Source of the DNA: UBA2108 sp002713215
GTDB taxonomy: Bacteria; Bacteroidota; Bacteroidia; Flavobacteriales_G; Salibacteraceae
Length of the DNA: 64,000 nt
Assembly (NCBI GenBank): GCA_937891015.1
Contig: CALAPY010000041.1
Coordinates: 87,639 to 151,638, forward strand
Direction: 5' to 3'
The notes beneath the pieces are model-generated. The model saw only the letters and a program-made list of their open reading frames with translations, did no database searches and was not told the DNA's origin. The translations under genes and the position numbers were made by a program. This document shows, piece after piece, positions 16,733 through 25,095 of the stretch (its first letter is position 1; each line of letters begins with the position of its first letter).

Positions 16733-17461
16733 ATGAAATATGCCTTGGTAACCGGTGGATCTCGTGGGCTCGGCAGAGCGGTTTGTGTAAAGCTTGCTAC
16801 TATGGGGTATCCCGTTATAGTAAACTACCAATCAAACAAAACCGCTGCAGACGAAACAATTCAGTTAATTACCGAAGCAGGAGGAAATGGCGAACTTTTA
16901 AAGTTTGATGTTTCTGATAAACAAGCCGTTGATCAGGCACTTTCTTCTTGGATGGAAAACCATCCGGAAGATATTATAGAAGTAATTGTAAATAATGCCG
17001 GAATCACTAAGGATGTATTGATGGTATGGATGGAGGATTCGGATTGGCACAACGTTATAAACATAAGCTTAAACGGGTTCTACAACGTTACTAGAACACT
17101 GCTTGAAAAAATGCTTCGAAACAAAGGGGGGCGAATCATTAATATGGTTTCCCTATCTGGTTTAAAAGGAACTTCAGGCCAAACCAATTACTCGGCAGCT
17201 AAAGGTGCCGTTATTGGTGCCACAAAGGCCCTGGCTCAGGAAGTTGCCAAACGAAAAATCACGGTCAACGCAGTTGCTCCAGGATTCATTCGTTCCGATA
17301 TGACCGCTGAACTGGATGAAAAAGAACTCAAAAAATTAATCCCTGCTAATCGATTTGGTACACCTGAAGAAGTTGCCGAGGTTGTTGGTTTTCTTGCTTC
17401 TCCCGGCGCATCTTATATTACTGGTGAAGTAATCAATGTAAACGGAGGAATGTACTCGTAA
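16733..17461 (+). CDS. 3-oxoacyl-ACP reductase (FabG family)
   Basis: NADPH-dependent short-chain dehydrogenase of 242 residues. The cofactor motif GGSRGLGRAV is at the N-terminus, NNAG follows at about residue 87, and the catalytic Ser (in MVSLSG) with the Tyr-x-x-x-Lys pair (YSAAK) are intact, as is the C-terminal ITGEVINVNGG. It most likely reduces the beta-keto group after each elongation of the aryl polyene chain. It starts three bases after the ammonia-lyase stop and its stop overlaps the next ketosynthase start by one base. Confidence 0.88.
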   Translation: MKYALVTGGSRGLGRAVCVKLATMGYPVIVNYQSNKTAADETIQLITEAGGNGELLKFDVSDKQAVDQALSSWMENHPEDIIEVIVNNAGITKDVLMVWMEDSDWHNVINISLNGFYNVTRTLLEKMLRNKGGRIINMVSLSGLKGTSGQTNYSAAKGAVIGATKALAQEVAKRKITVNAVAPGFIRSDMTAELDEKELKKLIPANRFGTPEEVAEVVGFLASPGASYITGEVINVNGGMYS

Positions 17462-18687
17462 TGGATAAAAGAGTTGTCATAACCGGCCTTGGAATTTACT
17501 CTTGCTTGGGAACAAACCGGGAAGAAGTAACCAAATCTCTTAGAGAAGGAAAATCGGGAATTATCTTTGATCGGGAGCGTAAGGATATGGGTTTTCGATC
17601 TGCCTTAACGGGTATGGTGGAAAGGCCTGATCTTAAAAAGTTATTGAAACGACGCCAACGTGTTGGTATGGCCGAAGAAGTTGAATATGCCTACATGAGC
17701 ACACTGGAGGCATTAGATCAAGCTGGTATTACGCAAGAATACCTGGACAGTAACATTGCGGGAATTATTTTTGGAAATGATAGCTCTGCTCGGGCAGTAA
17801 TGGAGTCCATAGACATTGTTCGGGAGAAAAAGGACACGACAATGGTTGGTTCCGGAAAAATATTCCAGTCGATGAATTCAACCGTTACCATGAATTTGGC
17901 AACTATATTTAAGTTGAAAGGAATCAATTTTACCGTTAGTGCGGCTTGTGCCAGTGGGTCGCACTCTGTTGGACTTGGGTTAATGATGATCAAACAAGGC
18001 TACGAAGACATAGTAATTTGTGGGGGTGCACAGGAGATCAATGCTTATTCTATGGCAAGTTTCGATGGCCTTGGCGTTTTCTCAACGCGTGAAAATGACC
18101 CAACAAAAGCTTCACGACCTTTTGACCAGGATAGAGACGGATTAATTCCTTCCGGAGGTGCAGCAACACTAATTTTAGAAAGCCTGGAATCTGCGGAGAA
18201 AAGAGGCGCTAAAATTCTCGGAGAAGTAATGGGCTATGGTTTTTCTTCGAATGGTGACCACATCTCAAACCCCAACGTTGATGGACCAACCCGATCACTT
18301 AATATGGCATTGGGAATGGCTGGAATGTCAGAGTTTGACATTGACTATATAAATGCACATGCAACTTCTACTCCTATAGGAGATGCCAACGAGGGGCGGG
18401 CAATAAACGCAGTCTTTGGAAAATCTAAACCACCGGTTTCTTCTACAAAAAGCATGACCGGCCATGAATGTTGGATGGCAGGAGCAAGCGAACTGGTATA
18501 TTCAATGCTAATGATGGAAAATTCCTTTGTAGCACCGAATATAAATCTGGAAAATCCTGATGAAGCCGTTCAGGGGTTGAACCTTCAGGCAACTACTCTT
18601 GAACACAATATTGATGTATTTTTGTCGAATTCTTTTGGCTTTGGTGGAACTAATTCATCCATCATCGTCAAAAAGTTTGAAAGATAA
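17461..18687 (+). CDS. beta-ketoacyl-ACP synthase (FabF-like), catalytically complete
   Basis: Condensing enzyme of 408 residues. The Cys-His-His triad is present: Cys163 in SAACASGSHS, HATSTPIGD, and MTGHECWMAG. The C-terminal SNSFGFGGTNSSI is typical. Its neighbours (FabG-like reductase before, acyl carrier protein after) mark it as an elongating ketosynthase of the aryl polyene chain. It is one of five FabF-like or FabF-derived proteins in the cluster; which one pairs with the inactive partners further on cannot be told from sequence alone. Confidence 0.9.
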   Translation: MDKRVVITGLGIYSCLGTNREEVTKSLREGKSGIIFDRERKDMGFRSALTGMVERPDLKKLLKRRQRVGMAEEVEYAYMSTLEALDQAGITQEYLDSNIAGIIFGNDSSARAVMESIDIVREKKDTTMVGSGKIFQSMNSTVTMNLATIFKLKGINFTVSAACASGSHSVGLGLMMIKQGYEDIVICGGAQEINAYSMASFDGLGVFSTRENDPTKASRPFDQDRDGLIPSGGAATLILESLESAEKRGAKILGEVMGYGFSSNGDHISNPNVDGPTRSLNMALGMAGMSEFDIDYINAHATSTPIGDANEGRAINAVFGKSKPPVSSTKSMTGHECWMAGASELVYSMLMMENSFVAPNINLENPDEAVQGLNLQATTLEHNIDVFLSNSFGFGGTNSSIIVKKFER

Positions 18688-18691
18688 GCTA

Positions 18692-18943
18692 ATGACACGA
18701 GAGGAAATTGAAATGCGGGTGAACGAATTCCTGGTTGAGGAGTTCGAAGTTGATGAAGATATCATTGTTCCAGACGCTAATCTGAAAGAAACATTAGATT
18801 TAGATAGTTTGGATTATGTTGACTTAGTTGTGGTTATAGAACAATACTTTGGGTTCAAGGTAAAAGGCGAAGATTTTGTGAGCATTGCAACCCTTAAAGA
18901 TTTTTACGATTACATCGAAAATAAAGTAAGCCAAACCGTATAA
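18692..18943 (+). CDS. acyl carrier protein 1
   Basis: Acidic 83-residue carrier. The phosphopantetheine attachment Ser lies in the LDLDSLDYVDLV motif, followed by the helix VIEQYFGFKV. The ATG at 18692 is chosen because the longer in-frame TTG start at 18599 would overlap the ketosynthase by 89 bases and add 31 non-family residues. It carries either the growing polyene or the dialkylresorcinol precursor chain. A second carrier protein lies at 28.5 kb. Confidence 0.92.
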   Translation: MTREEIEMRVNEFLVEEFEVDEDIIVPDANLKETLDLDSLDYVDLVVVIEQYFGFKVKGEDFVSIATLKDFYDYIENKVSQTV

Positions 18944-18949
18944 CTACAT

Positions 18950-19828
18950 ATGGCCGAGCAGTGGACTGGACGATCTAAGGGTACCTCTCTGGGCTTCAAA
19001 ATTTTTATTTTTACCATAAAACGTTTCGGGATAAAGGCGGCATATTCCGTACTGTTTTTCGTTGCAGCTTATTACTTTCTATTTTCTTTTAAGTCTTCAA
19101 AAGTTCTATTCTTCTATTTTCATAAGATTAGAAACTATGGGGTTCTAAAGTCTTTGGGTAGCATTTATAAAAACTATTTTATTTTCGGTCAGACCCTCAT
19201 AGATCGATTTGCTATTCCAATGGGACTACAAGACTCTTTCACTTTCGATTTTTATCAGAATGAAATCATTAAAAAAACAGAAGACAACGGAAAAGGTGGA
19301 GTTATGATCAGTGCCCATATTGGAAACTTTGAAGTAACCGGACATTTTCTTAACGCAGAACTTGACAATCCCATGAATATGGTTACCCTTGATACTGGAG
19401 ATGACACGCTGGATCAATTTTTAGCTGACGACAGCTCTAATAAAAGGATAAAGTTTATTAAAATTAAGAAGGGCAGTATAGCTCACATGATTGAAATAGG
19501 TGCAGCCGTAAAAAAGAACGAGCTGGTTTGTTTCACAGGAGACAGGCACATGGGCGGAAAAACTTACACCGCCAATTTCTTTGGCAAACCAGCTCAATTT
19601 CCGGCAGGGGTATTCGACATTGCCAGCAAACTTAAGGTCCCGGTTTTGTTTGTTTTCGCGATGAAGGATACCGCAACGCATTACCAGTTTAGCTGTCACG
19701 AAGCTAGTGGTGTAGGCCTAAAACCAGAAGAGATTTTAGGTGATTTTATTCTAAATGTTGAAAAACAATTGAACCATTATCCTTACCAATGGTTTAATTA
19801 TTATCAATTTTGGAATACACCTAACTAG
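18950..19828 (+). CDS. LpxL/HtrB-like lysophospholipid acyltransferase
   Basis: Membrane acyltransferase of 292 residues. A hydrophobic N-terminal anchor (AYSVLFFVAAYYFLFS, about 35-50) precedes the HxxxxE catalytic motif in MISAHIGNFEVTG. This family moves acyl groups from acyl carrier protein to lipid A or related lipids. Placed between an acyl carrier protein and darA, it is one candidate for acylating the dialkylresorcinol or a lipid carrier. It begins six bases after the carrier protein gene. Substrate unknown. Confidence 0.78.
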   Translation: MAEQWTGRSKGTSLGFKIFIFTIKRFGIKAAYSVLFFVAAYYFLFSFKSSKVLFFYFHKIRNYGVLKSLGSIYKNYFIFGQTLIDRFAIPMGLQDSFTFDFYQNEIIKKTEDNGKGGVMISAHIGNFEVTGHFLNAELDNPMNMVTLDTGDDTLDQFLADDSSNKRIKFIKIKKGSIAHMIEIGAAVKKNELVCFTGDRHMGGKTYTANFFGKPAQFPAGVFDIASKLKVPVLFVFAMKDTATHYQFSCHEASGVGLKPEEILGDFILNVEKQLNHYPYQWFNYYQFWNTPN

Positions 19829-19829
19829 G

Positions 19830-20741
19830 TTGAAAAAACAAATCCTCATAGTCTACTATACCCAAACCGGGCAACTGCTGAAAATTCTTGAAAAAATTGC
19901 AGGACCTTTCCTTGCTGATTCTTCTTACGAAATAGAGTACCTTAAATTAGAAATGGAAAAACCCTTCCCATTTCCCTGGAACAGAAAAGAGTTTTTTGGA
20001 ATTATGCCCGATTCCGTTCAGGAAAAGCCACACACCCTAAAGCCTTTTGAAACCAAACACGACCAGTATGATCTAATTATTTTGGGCTATCAGGTTTGGT
20101 TCCTTTCTCCCTCTGTGCCGTTTACCTCGTTCTTAGATTCACCCAAAGCATCTTCATTGCTCAACAATTCGAATGTTCTCACTGTTATTGGTGGAAGGAA
20201 TATGTGGGTAATGGCTCATGAATCCATTAAGAAAAAACTTCAGGCACTTAATGCTAAATTAGTCGGAAACATTGCCTTAGTAGACAAGTCTCCAAATCTG
20301 GTTAGCGTTGTAACTATTATTTATTGGTTATTTCATGGTAAAACAGATCGTTTGTTAAACCTGTTTCCAAAACCGGGAATAAAAAATAAGGACATTGAAG
20401 ATGGAAAACGCTATGGCGAAGAAATAAAAACCTGTTTAGAAAGTAATAATTTGCCCATCCTTCAAAGAAATTTGGTCTCAAAAGGTGCAGTTGCTCTAAA
20501 ATTTGAGATCATTTCGATGGAGACAAAGGCGAAGAAAGTTTTTAAGGTGTGGGCGAAAATCATTAATTGGTCAGGTATAGAGGGGAGTTTAGGACGAAAA
20601 GTCACCCTATTTCTATTCGAAATATACCTTTATTTTGTCATTCTTTTCCTGTCACCACTAATATCAATTTTATCTACTTTTGCGGCTATCTTAAGGAGAA
20701 AAGCTACCGCTAAAAAGCTGGCCTATTATTCGGGTGTATAG
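19830..20741 (+). CDS. darA: DarA, dialkylresorcinol-forming flavodoxin-like enzyme
   Basis: Protein of 303 residues with a flavodoxin-like N-terminus (ILIVYYTQTGQLLKIL) and a hydrophobic C-terminal segment (ending about 275). It matches the DarA family, which with DarB makes 2,5-dialkylresorcinols; DarA has been assigned the aromatisation of the cyclohexanedione intermediate, though databases often call it condensing enzyme. It directly precedes darB, as expected. The TTG start at 19830 is one base after the previous stop and gives the expected beta strand at the N-terminus. Confidence 0.85.
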   Translation: MKKQILIVYYTQTGQLLKILEKIAGPFLADSSYEIEYLKLEMEKPFPFPWNRKEFFGIMPDSVQEKPHTLKPFETKHDQYDLIILGYQVWFLSPSVPFTSFLDSPKASSLLNNSNVLTVIGGRNMWVMAHESIKKKLQALNAKLVGNIALVDKSPNLVSVVTIIYWLFHGKTDRLLNLFPKPGIKNKDIEDGKRYGEEIKTCLESNNLPILQRNLVSKGAVALKFEIISMETKAKKVFKVWAKIINWSGIEGSLGRKVTLFLFEIYLYFVILFLSPLISILSTFAAILRRKATAKKLAYYSGV

Positions 20742-20769
20742 AGTACGTGAGAAAAGGTAACTAAAGAGA

Positions 20770-21906
20770 ATGTCAAGAACCGTATATATCAATAAAATTT
20801 CTAAGTTCTTTCCTAATAAACCTGTTAGCAACGATCAAATAGAAGATCGACTTGGATATGTATATGACAAACCAGCACGATCGAAATCGGTTGTGCTCCG
20901 AAGCAATAAAATTGAAAATCGATACTACGCTATCGACGAAAACCTAAATATAACGGACACCAATGCCGGAATGGCTGCAAAGGCCATCAAGGGGTTAGAA
21001 TCGGATAATTTTAAAGTAGATGATATTGATTTAATAGCTTCCGGTACTTCTACTCCAGATCAACTTCTTCCATCTCATGCAGTGATGGTTCATGGCGAAC
21101 TAAATAGCAAATCTGTTGAAGTTAATTCTTTTATGGGAGCATGTGTTACCGGAATGCAGGCGCTTAAATGTGCATACATGGCTATTGGATCTGGTGATAA
21201 GGAACATGCTGTTTCAACAGGGTCAGAAAGATGCTCTACCTGGTTAATGGCCAAAAATTTTAAAGCAGAAGCGGAAAATACTGAGGCATTAAATGAAAAA
21301 CCAATTTTGGCATTTGACAAGGAATTTCTTCGCTGGATGCTTTCTGATGGCGCAGGAGCAGCACTGCTTGAAGCTGAACCAAGAGGAGACATGTCACTGA
21401 AAATAGAATTCATTGACATTAAGTCGTACGCCAATGAGTTGGAATCTTGTATGTATGCCGGAGCAGTAAAGAATGAGGATGGATCCCTTTCGGGCTGGTC
21501 TGAATTAGAAGAAGCTCAATGGATGAATGATTCAATCTTTGCATTTAAGCAAGACGTTCGGTTGCTAGGCGAAAACATAATGCGTTTAGGAGGCAAGTTT
21601 TTTGCAGAAACCCTGGACAAAAGAGGGTTAACTCCAGACAACATTGACTATTTCCTTCCTCACATTTCTTCCGAATTCTTTCGGTCTATGCTTCATGATG
21701 AACTAGCAGTTCTGGGAAAAGAAATAACCGAAGACAAATGGTTTACCAATTTATCAAGAGTTGGAAACGTTGGTGCCGCCTCTATCTACCTTATGCTGGA
21801 GGAATTATTGTATTCCGGTAGGCTTAAAAAGGGTGAGCGAATTTTCCTTTGTGTCCCTGAAAGTGCACGATTTCAGTATGCGTATGCCTTATTAACAGTA
21901 GTTTAA
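20770..21906 (+). CDS. darB: DarB, KASIII-like dialkylresorcinol ketosynthase
   Basis: FabH-like condensing enzyme of 378 residues. The likely nucleophile is Cys125 in SFMGACVTGMQAL; PHISSEFF and NVGAASIYL supply the His and Asn positions of the KASIII triad. DarB joins two acyl thioesters to a dialkylcyclohexanedione, which DarA oxidises to the resorcinol half of flexirubin. It starts 28 bases after darA, with AAAGAG just before the ATG. Confidence 0.88.
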   Translation: MSRTVYINKISKFFPNKPVSNDQIEDRLGYVYDKPARSKSVVLRSNKIENRYYAIDENLNITDTNAGMAAKAIKGLESDNFKVDDIDLIASGTSTPDQLLPSHAVMVHGELNSKSVEVNSFMGACVTGMQALKCAYMAIGSGDKEHAVSTGSERCSTWLMAKNFKAEAENTEALNEKPILAFDKEFLRWMLSDGAGAALLEAEPRGDMSLKIEFIDIKSYANELESCMYAGAVKNEDGSLSGWSELEEAQWMNDSIFAFKQDVRLLGENIMRLGGKFFAETLDKRGLTPDNIDYFLPHISSEFFRSMLHDELAVLGKEITEDKWFTNLSRVGNVGAASIYLMLEELLYSGRLKKGERIFLCVPESARFQYAYALLTVV

Positions 21907-21915
21907 GCTATTGAC

Positions 21916-22365
21916 ATGGAGGATGAACTTTTATTTGAAGGTCCTCTAACAGGAAGGGAAAAACTACTTCAATTTATACCCCAACGTCATCCCATGGTTA
22001 TGATGGATGAATTGGTTCATTGGGACAATAGCAAAACGACATCCGCATTAACCATTTCAAACGATAACATTCTTACCAACGAGGAATATTTCACAGAACC
22101 CGGATTAATAGAGAATTTTGCCCAAACCATAGCGCTGAGGATCGGGTATCACTATTACTTACTCAAACAAACTGCACCGGTAGGATATATTGGAAGCTTC
22201 AAAAAACTAAAAATTAACGACCTTCCCAAGATTGGTGAACGCATTGAGACGACCATAGAAGTAATTCATGAAATGTTTGGGGTTACTATGGCAAAAGGTC
22301 AAATGACCATAGGAGGAAAACCAATTGCCTCAATTGAAATGAAAACAGTGGTCGCAAAGGAGTAG
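21916..22365 (+). CDS. hotdog-fold 3-hydroxyacyl-ACP dehydratase-like protein A
   Basis: FabZ/FabA-like protein of 149 residues. FIPQRHPMVMMDELVHWD corresponds to the FabZ PHRYPFLLVD catalytic-His region, and PGLIENFAQTIALRIGY holds the acidic active-site position on the central helix. It probably dehydrates 3-hydroxyacyl intermediates of the polyene chain. It is followed two bases later by a clear paralogue, so the two may form a heterodimer, as proposed for the paired dehydratases of aryl polyene clusters. Confidence 0.82.
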   Translation: MEDELLFEGPLTGREKLLQFIPQRHPMVMMDELVHWDNSKTTSALTISNDNILTNEEYFTEPGLIENFAQTIALRIGYHYYLLKQTAPVGYIGSFKKLKINDLPKIGERIETTIEVIHEMFGVTMAKGQMTIGGKPIASIEMKTVVAKE

Positions 22366-22367
22366 TT

Positions 22368-22841
22368 ATGTCATTGTTTGATAAGGAACAGTACTATGGA
22401 AGCAATGTGACCAAACTCCTGCCCCATCAACATCCTTTCGTTTTAATTAGTCATCTTGTCGAAATGGTAGGGAATCGGGCCATTACTCAATTCAAAATAC
22501 CAAAGGACCATTTGCTAATTGAGAACGGGTACCTTTCTGAAACCGGCTTGTTGGAAAACCTCGCGCAAACCGCCGCGTTAAGTGCCGGGTTTGCCTATTT
22601 TACTGGTAAGGAACCCGAAATGGGAAGCTATCAACCGCCAATGGGCTATATGGGCTCCATCAAAAAGATTCAGATACAGAGGATTCCCCATTATTCCGAA
22701 AAATTAGAAACCAGAACTGTATTACTCAAAAGCATTAAATCGGGGCAGACAGAAGTCGTTTTTTGCATTGGGAAAATAAGCTCAGGAGCTGAAGTTTTAG
22801 CCCACGGTGAGTTCAAACTATTTCTTATATATCCTGAATAG
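22368..22841 (+). CDS. hotdog-fold 3-hydroxyacyl-ACP dehydratase-like protein B
   Basis: Paralogue of the preceding protein, 157 residues, with LLPHQHPFVLISHLVEM as the catalytic-His region and TGLLENLAQTAALSAGFAY as the central helix. Both copies keep the His and the Glu, so both may be active. It closes the first block of the rightward unit: its stop codon lies inside a stem-loop and the next gene is 98 bases away. Confidence 0.82.
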   Translation: MSLFDKEQYYGSNVTKLLPHQHPFVLISHLVEMVGNRAITQFKIPKDHLLIENGYLSETGLLENLAQTAALSAGFAYFTGKEPEMGSYQPPMGYMGSIKKIQIQRIPHYSEKLETRTVLLKSIKSGQTEVVFCIGKISSGAEVLAHGEFKLFLIYPE

Positions 22842-22858
22842 ATAATCAGGTATTCAGG
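22833..22858 (+). terminator. stem-loop at the end of the first pigment block
   Basis: CCTGAATA (22833-22840, including the stop codon) pairs perfectly with TATTCAGG (22851-22858) over a 10-base loop, followed by CTTTATTCCCTT. The T tract is poor, so it is at best a weak terminator or attenuator. Confidence 0.35.
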
Positions 22859-22915
22859 CTTTATTCCCTTAAATTCCTGAATTTTCTCCCTTTAAATTCT
22901 CACCTCCACTTTTAT

Positions 22916-22923
22916 TACTTTTG
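22916..22923 (+). promoter_or_regulatory. candidate internal promoter of the pigment cluster
   Basis: TACTTTTG matches the -7 consensus TAnnTTTG and lies 16 bases before the ATG at 22940, in the only sizeable gap of the rightward unit. No ideal -33 TTG is seen. Confidence 0.38.
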
Positions 22924-22939
22924 CTAAGGATTTTCACCT

Positions 22940-23344
22940 ATGAAAAAAGATCAAATTCCACAAGATGACGCCAATTTACTCGAAGGCAAAACACGAGATT
23001 TATGTTATGCAGTTGATGAAAATGGTAATTATATAACGGGGTTAAGTACCGGCTGGGATCCAAAAAACGCTGCACTTCAGCACGCACTCGATTTTTTTAA
23101 TGAACGCGCAGAAAAAGTAAAAGAAAAGGTTATTAAAGGTAAGTTAAGTCCACTGGCTTATTTCATGGAAGCAAGGTACATGGACGCAGCATTGCTTGCC
23201 GATTATATGGAACTATCCAAACGGGTTGTCAAACGTCACATGAAGCCAAAATTCTTTAATAAATTGGAAGACGATGTTCTTAAAGAATATGCCGAAATTC
23301 TAAGAATAGAATTCTCAGACTTAAAAGATTTCCCCACAAGTTGA
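22940..23344 (+). CDS. small helix-turn-helix-like protein of the pigment cluster
   Basis: I do not recognise a named family. The 134 residues are charged and soluble. The C-terminal part from about 75 (DAALLADYMELSKRVVKRHM, then KLEDDVLKEYAEILRI) has the spacing of an XRE-like helix-turn-helix: a first helix with A-L-L-A, a turn at MELS, a second helix with R-V-V-K, and a later LKEYAEILRI helix. It starts the second block of the unit and is one base from the BtrH-like gene. It could be a local regulator or a scaffold for that enzyme; neither is shown. Confidence 0.6.
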   Translation: MKKDQIPQDDANLLEGKTRDLCYAVDENGNYITGLSTGWDPKNAALQHALDFFNERAEKVKEKVIKGKLSPLAYFMEARYMDAALLADYMELSKRVVKRHMKPKFFNKLEDDVLKEYAEILRIEFSDLKDFPTS

Positions 23345-23345
23345 T

Positions 23346-24344
23346 ATGCAATTAAATTTTGAACACCACCAATCTGCCCATTGCGAAAATGGGGTAACGT
23401 CGAATTTGTTCAAATTCTACGGAATTGACGCCAGTGAGCCACTAATTTTTGGCATGGGAGCAGGAATCTTCTTTTCATACTTGCCGTTTGTTAAAGTAAA
23501 TCATGCTCCTGGTTCGTCTTTTAGACCAATGCCAGGCTTGGTGTTTAAACGAGCCGCTAAAAATTTGGGGCTAAGTATCTATCGTAAGAAATACCGCAAT
23601 CCGAAAAAAGCCATGCGGGATTTGGATGAGGCATTGGAGCAAGGGAAGCCGGTTGGGTTACAAGTAGGTGTATTTCACCTGTCTTATTTTCCCGATCCTT
23701 ACCGATTTCATTTTAATGCACACAACCTGGTTGTATTTGGAAAAGAAGGTGATAATTACCTGATAAGCGATCCGGTAATGGAAACCTCTACTACGCTTAC
23801 GAGCAAAGAATTGCAACGTGTGAGGTTTGCTAAAGGAATATTTGCGCCGAAAGGGCAAATCTATTATCCGGTTAACGTACCTGAAAGTGTAAATCTGGAA
23901 GTCGCTGTAAGCAAAGGAATTAAGAAAGCCTGTAGTGATATGCTTGGAATTCCCATTCCATTTTTTGGAGTAAAAGGCATTAAAAAACTAGCAGGAGATG
24001 TTCGAAAGTGGCCAGACAAACATGGAAATAAGAAGGCCGCTTTATACCTTGGTGCCATTATCAGAATGCAGGAAGAAATTGGAACTGGGGGTGCTGGTTT
24101 TCGTTTTATGTATGCTGCATTTCTTCAGGAAGCAGCCCAGGTCTTGGGAATAAGTGCCTTGGACGAACTCTCAGAACAAATGACTGCTTGTGGCGATCTT
24201 TGGCGGGAGTTTGCGATAAGTTCGGCCAGAATATATAAAGCCAGGGAAAAATCCGGTGAGAATTATGCGGCCAGTGCCGACATCCTGTTGCAAATTGCTG
24301 ACATGGAAAAAGAAATCTTTACCGGTCTAAAAAAGGCAATCTAA
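23346..24344 (+). CDS. BtrH-like acyltransferase (BtrH_N plus DUF4872)
   Basis: Papain-fold protein of 332 residues resembling BtrH_N followed by DUF4872. The N-terminus holds Cys13 in HCENGVTSNLFKFYG; a His in FHFNAHNLVVFGK and an Asp in YLISDPV complete a possible Cys-His-Asp triad. BtrH, the namesake, moves an acyl chain from acyl carrier protein to an aminoglycoside amine. By analogy this protein could move the aryl polyenoyl chain from its carrier protein to the dialkylresorcinol hydroxyl, forming the flexirubin ester. That is a hypothesis. Its stop overlaps the ABC ATPase start by one base. Confidence 0.75.
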   Translation: MQLNFEHHQSAHCENGVTSNLFKFYGIDASEPLIFGMGAGIFFSYLPFVKVNHAPGSSFRPMPGLVFKRAAKNLGLSIYRKKYRNPKKAMRDLDEALEQGKPVGLQVGVFHLSYFPDPYRFHFNAHNLVVFGKEGDNYLISDPVMETSTTLTSKELQRVRFAKGIFAPKGQIYYPVNVPESVNLEVAVSKGIKKACSDMLGIPIPFFGVKGIKKLAGDVRKWPDKHGNKKAALYLGAIIRMQEEIGTGGAGFRFMYAAFLQEAAQVLGISALDELSEQMTACGDLWREFAISSARIYKAREKSGENYAASADILLQIADMEKEIFTGLKKAI

Positions 24345-25093
24345 TGCCAGAAACTGCAATAGATGTTCTAGGCCTGACCAAAGTATACAAGGACGGCTAT
24401 AAGGCATTGGACTCAGTTTCTCTTACGGTACAAAAGGGTAGTATATATGGCTTATTAGGCCCTAACGGTGCCGGAAAAACTACACTCATTTCCATTCTCA
24501 GCGGGTTATTTGACCGAACATCGGGTCAGGTTAAAATTCTGGGTGAAAACACAGAAGACCTGTATCGCAATGAACTCCAGGAAAAAATAGGCGTAGCACC
24601 ACAGGAAATTGCTCTATACGAATTACTGACTCCACTAGAAAACCTTAGTTATTTTGCTTCGCTTTACGGTATAAGTGGCGAAAAATTTAAGACACGATCC
24701 AAAGAACTGCTCGAAAAATTTGGACTTTGGGACGTTCGAAATAAACCGGTAAAACGGTTTAGTGGAGGAATGAAAAGAAGATTAAACCTAATCGCGGCCC
24801 TTATTCATAAACCGCAGCTACTTTTCTTGGATGAGCCAACAGAAGGAATTGATGTCCAAAGTCGGAACGCGATTCTTGAATACCTAACTGAGTTAAACGA
24901 GAAAGAAAAGATTACCATAATCTATACCTCTCATTTATTGGCTGAAGCTGAGAGCTTTTGCCATGAAATTCTTATCATAGATAAAGGTGAGAAAATGATC
25001 CATGGTAAGATGGGTGATTTGTTAAAGGATTCGGGAAAGGGGTTGCAACAGGTTTTCCTTGAGTTAACCGGATCACATTATCGGGATTTGTAG
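24344..25093 (+). CDS. ABC transporter ATP-binding protein
   Basis: ATPase of 249 residues, DrrA/CcmA-like. Walker A GPNGAGKTT, Q-loop in GVAPQEIALYE, signature FSGGMKRR, Walker B plus catalytic Glu LLFLDEPTEGID and the switch His in YTSHLLAE are all present. It works with the ABC-2 permease two bases downstream, probably exporting the pigment or a lipid intermediate across the inner membrane. Substrate is inferred only from position in the cluster. Confidence 0.92.
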   Translation: MPETAIDVLGLTKVYKDGYKALDSVSLTVQKGSIYGLLGPNGAGKTTLISILSGLFDRTSGQVKILGENTEDLYRNELQEKIGVAPQEIALYELLTPLENLSYFASLYGISGEKFKTRSKELLEKFGLWDVRNKPVKRFSGGMKRRLNLIAALIHKPQLLFLDEPTEGIDVQSRNAILEYLTELNEKEKITIIYTSHLLAEAESFCHEILIIDKGEKMIHGKMGDLLKDSGKGLQQVFLELTGSHYRDL

Positions 25094-25095
25094 TT

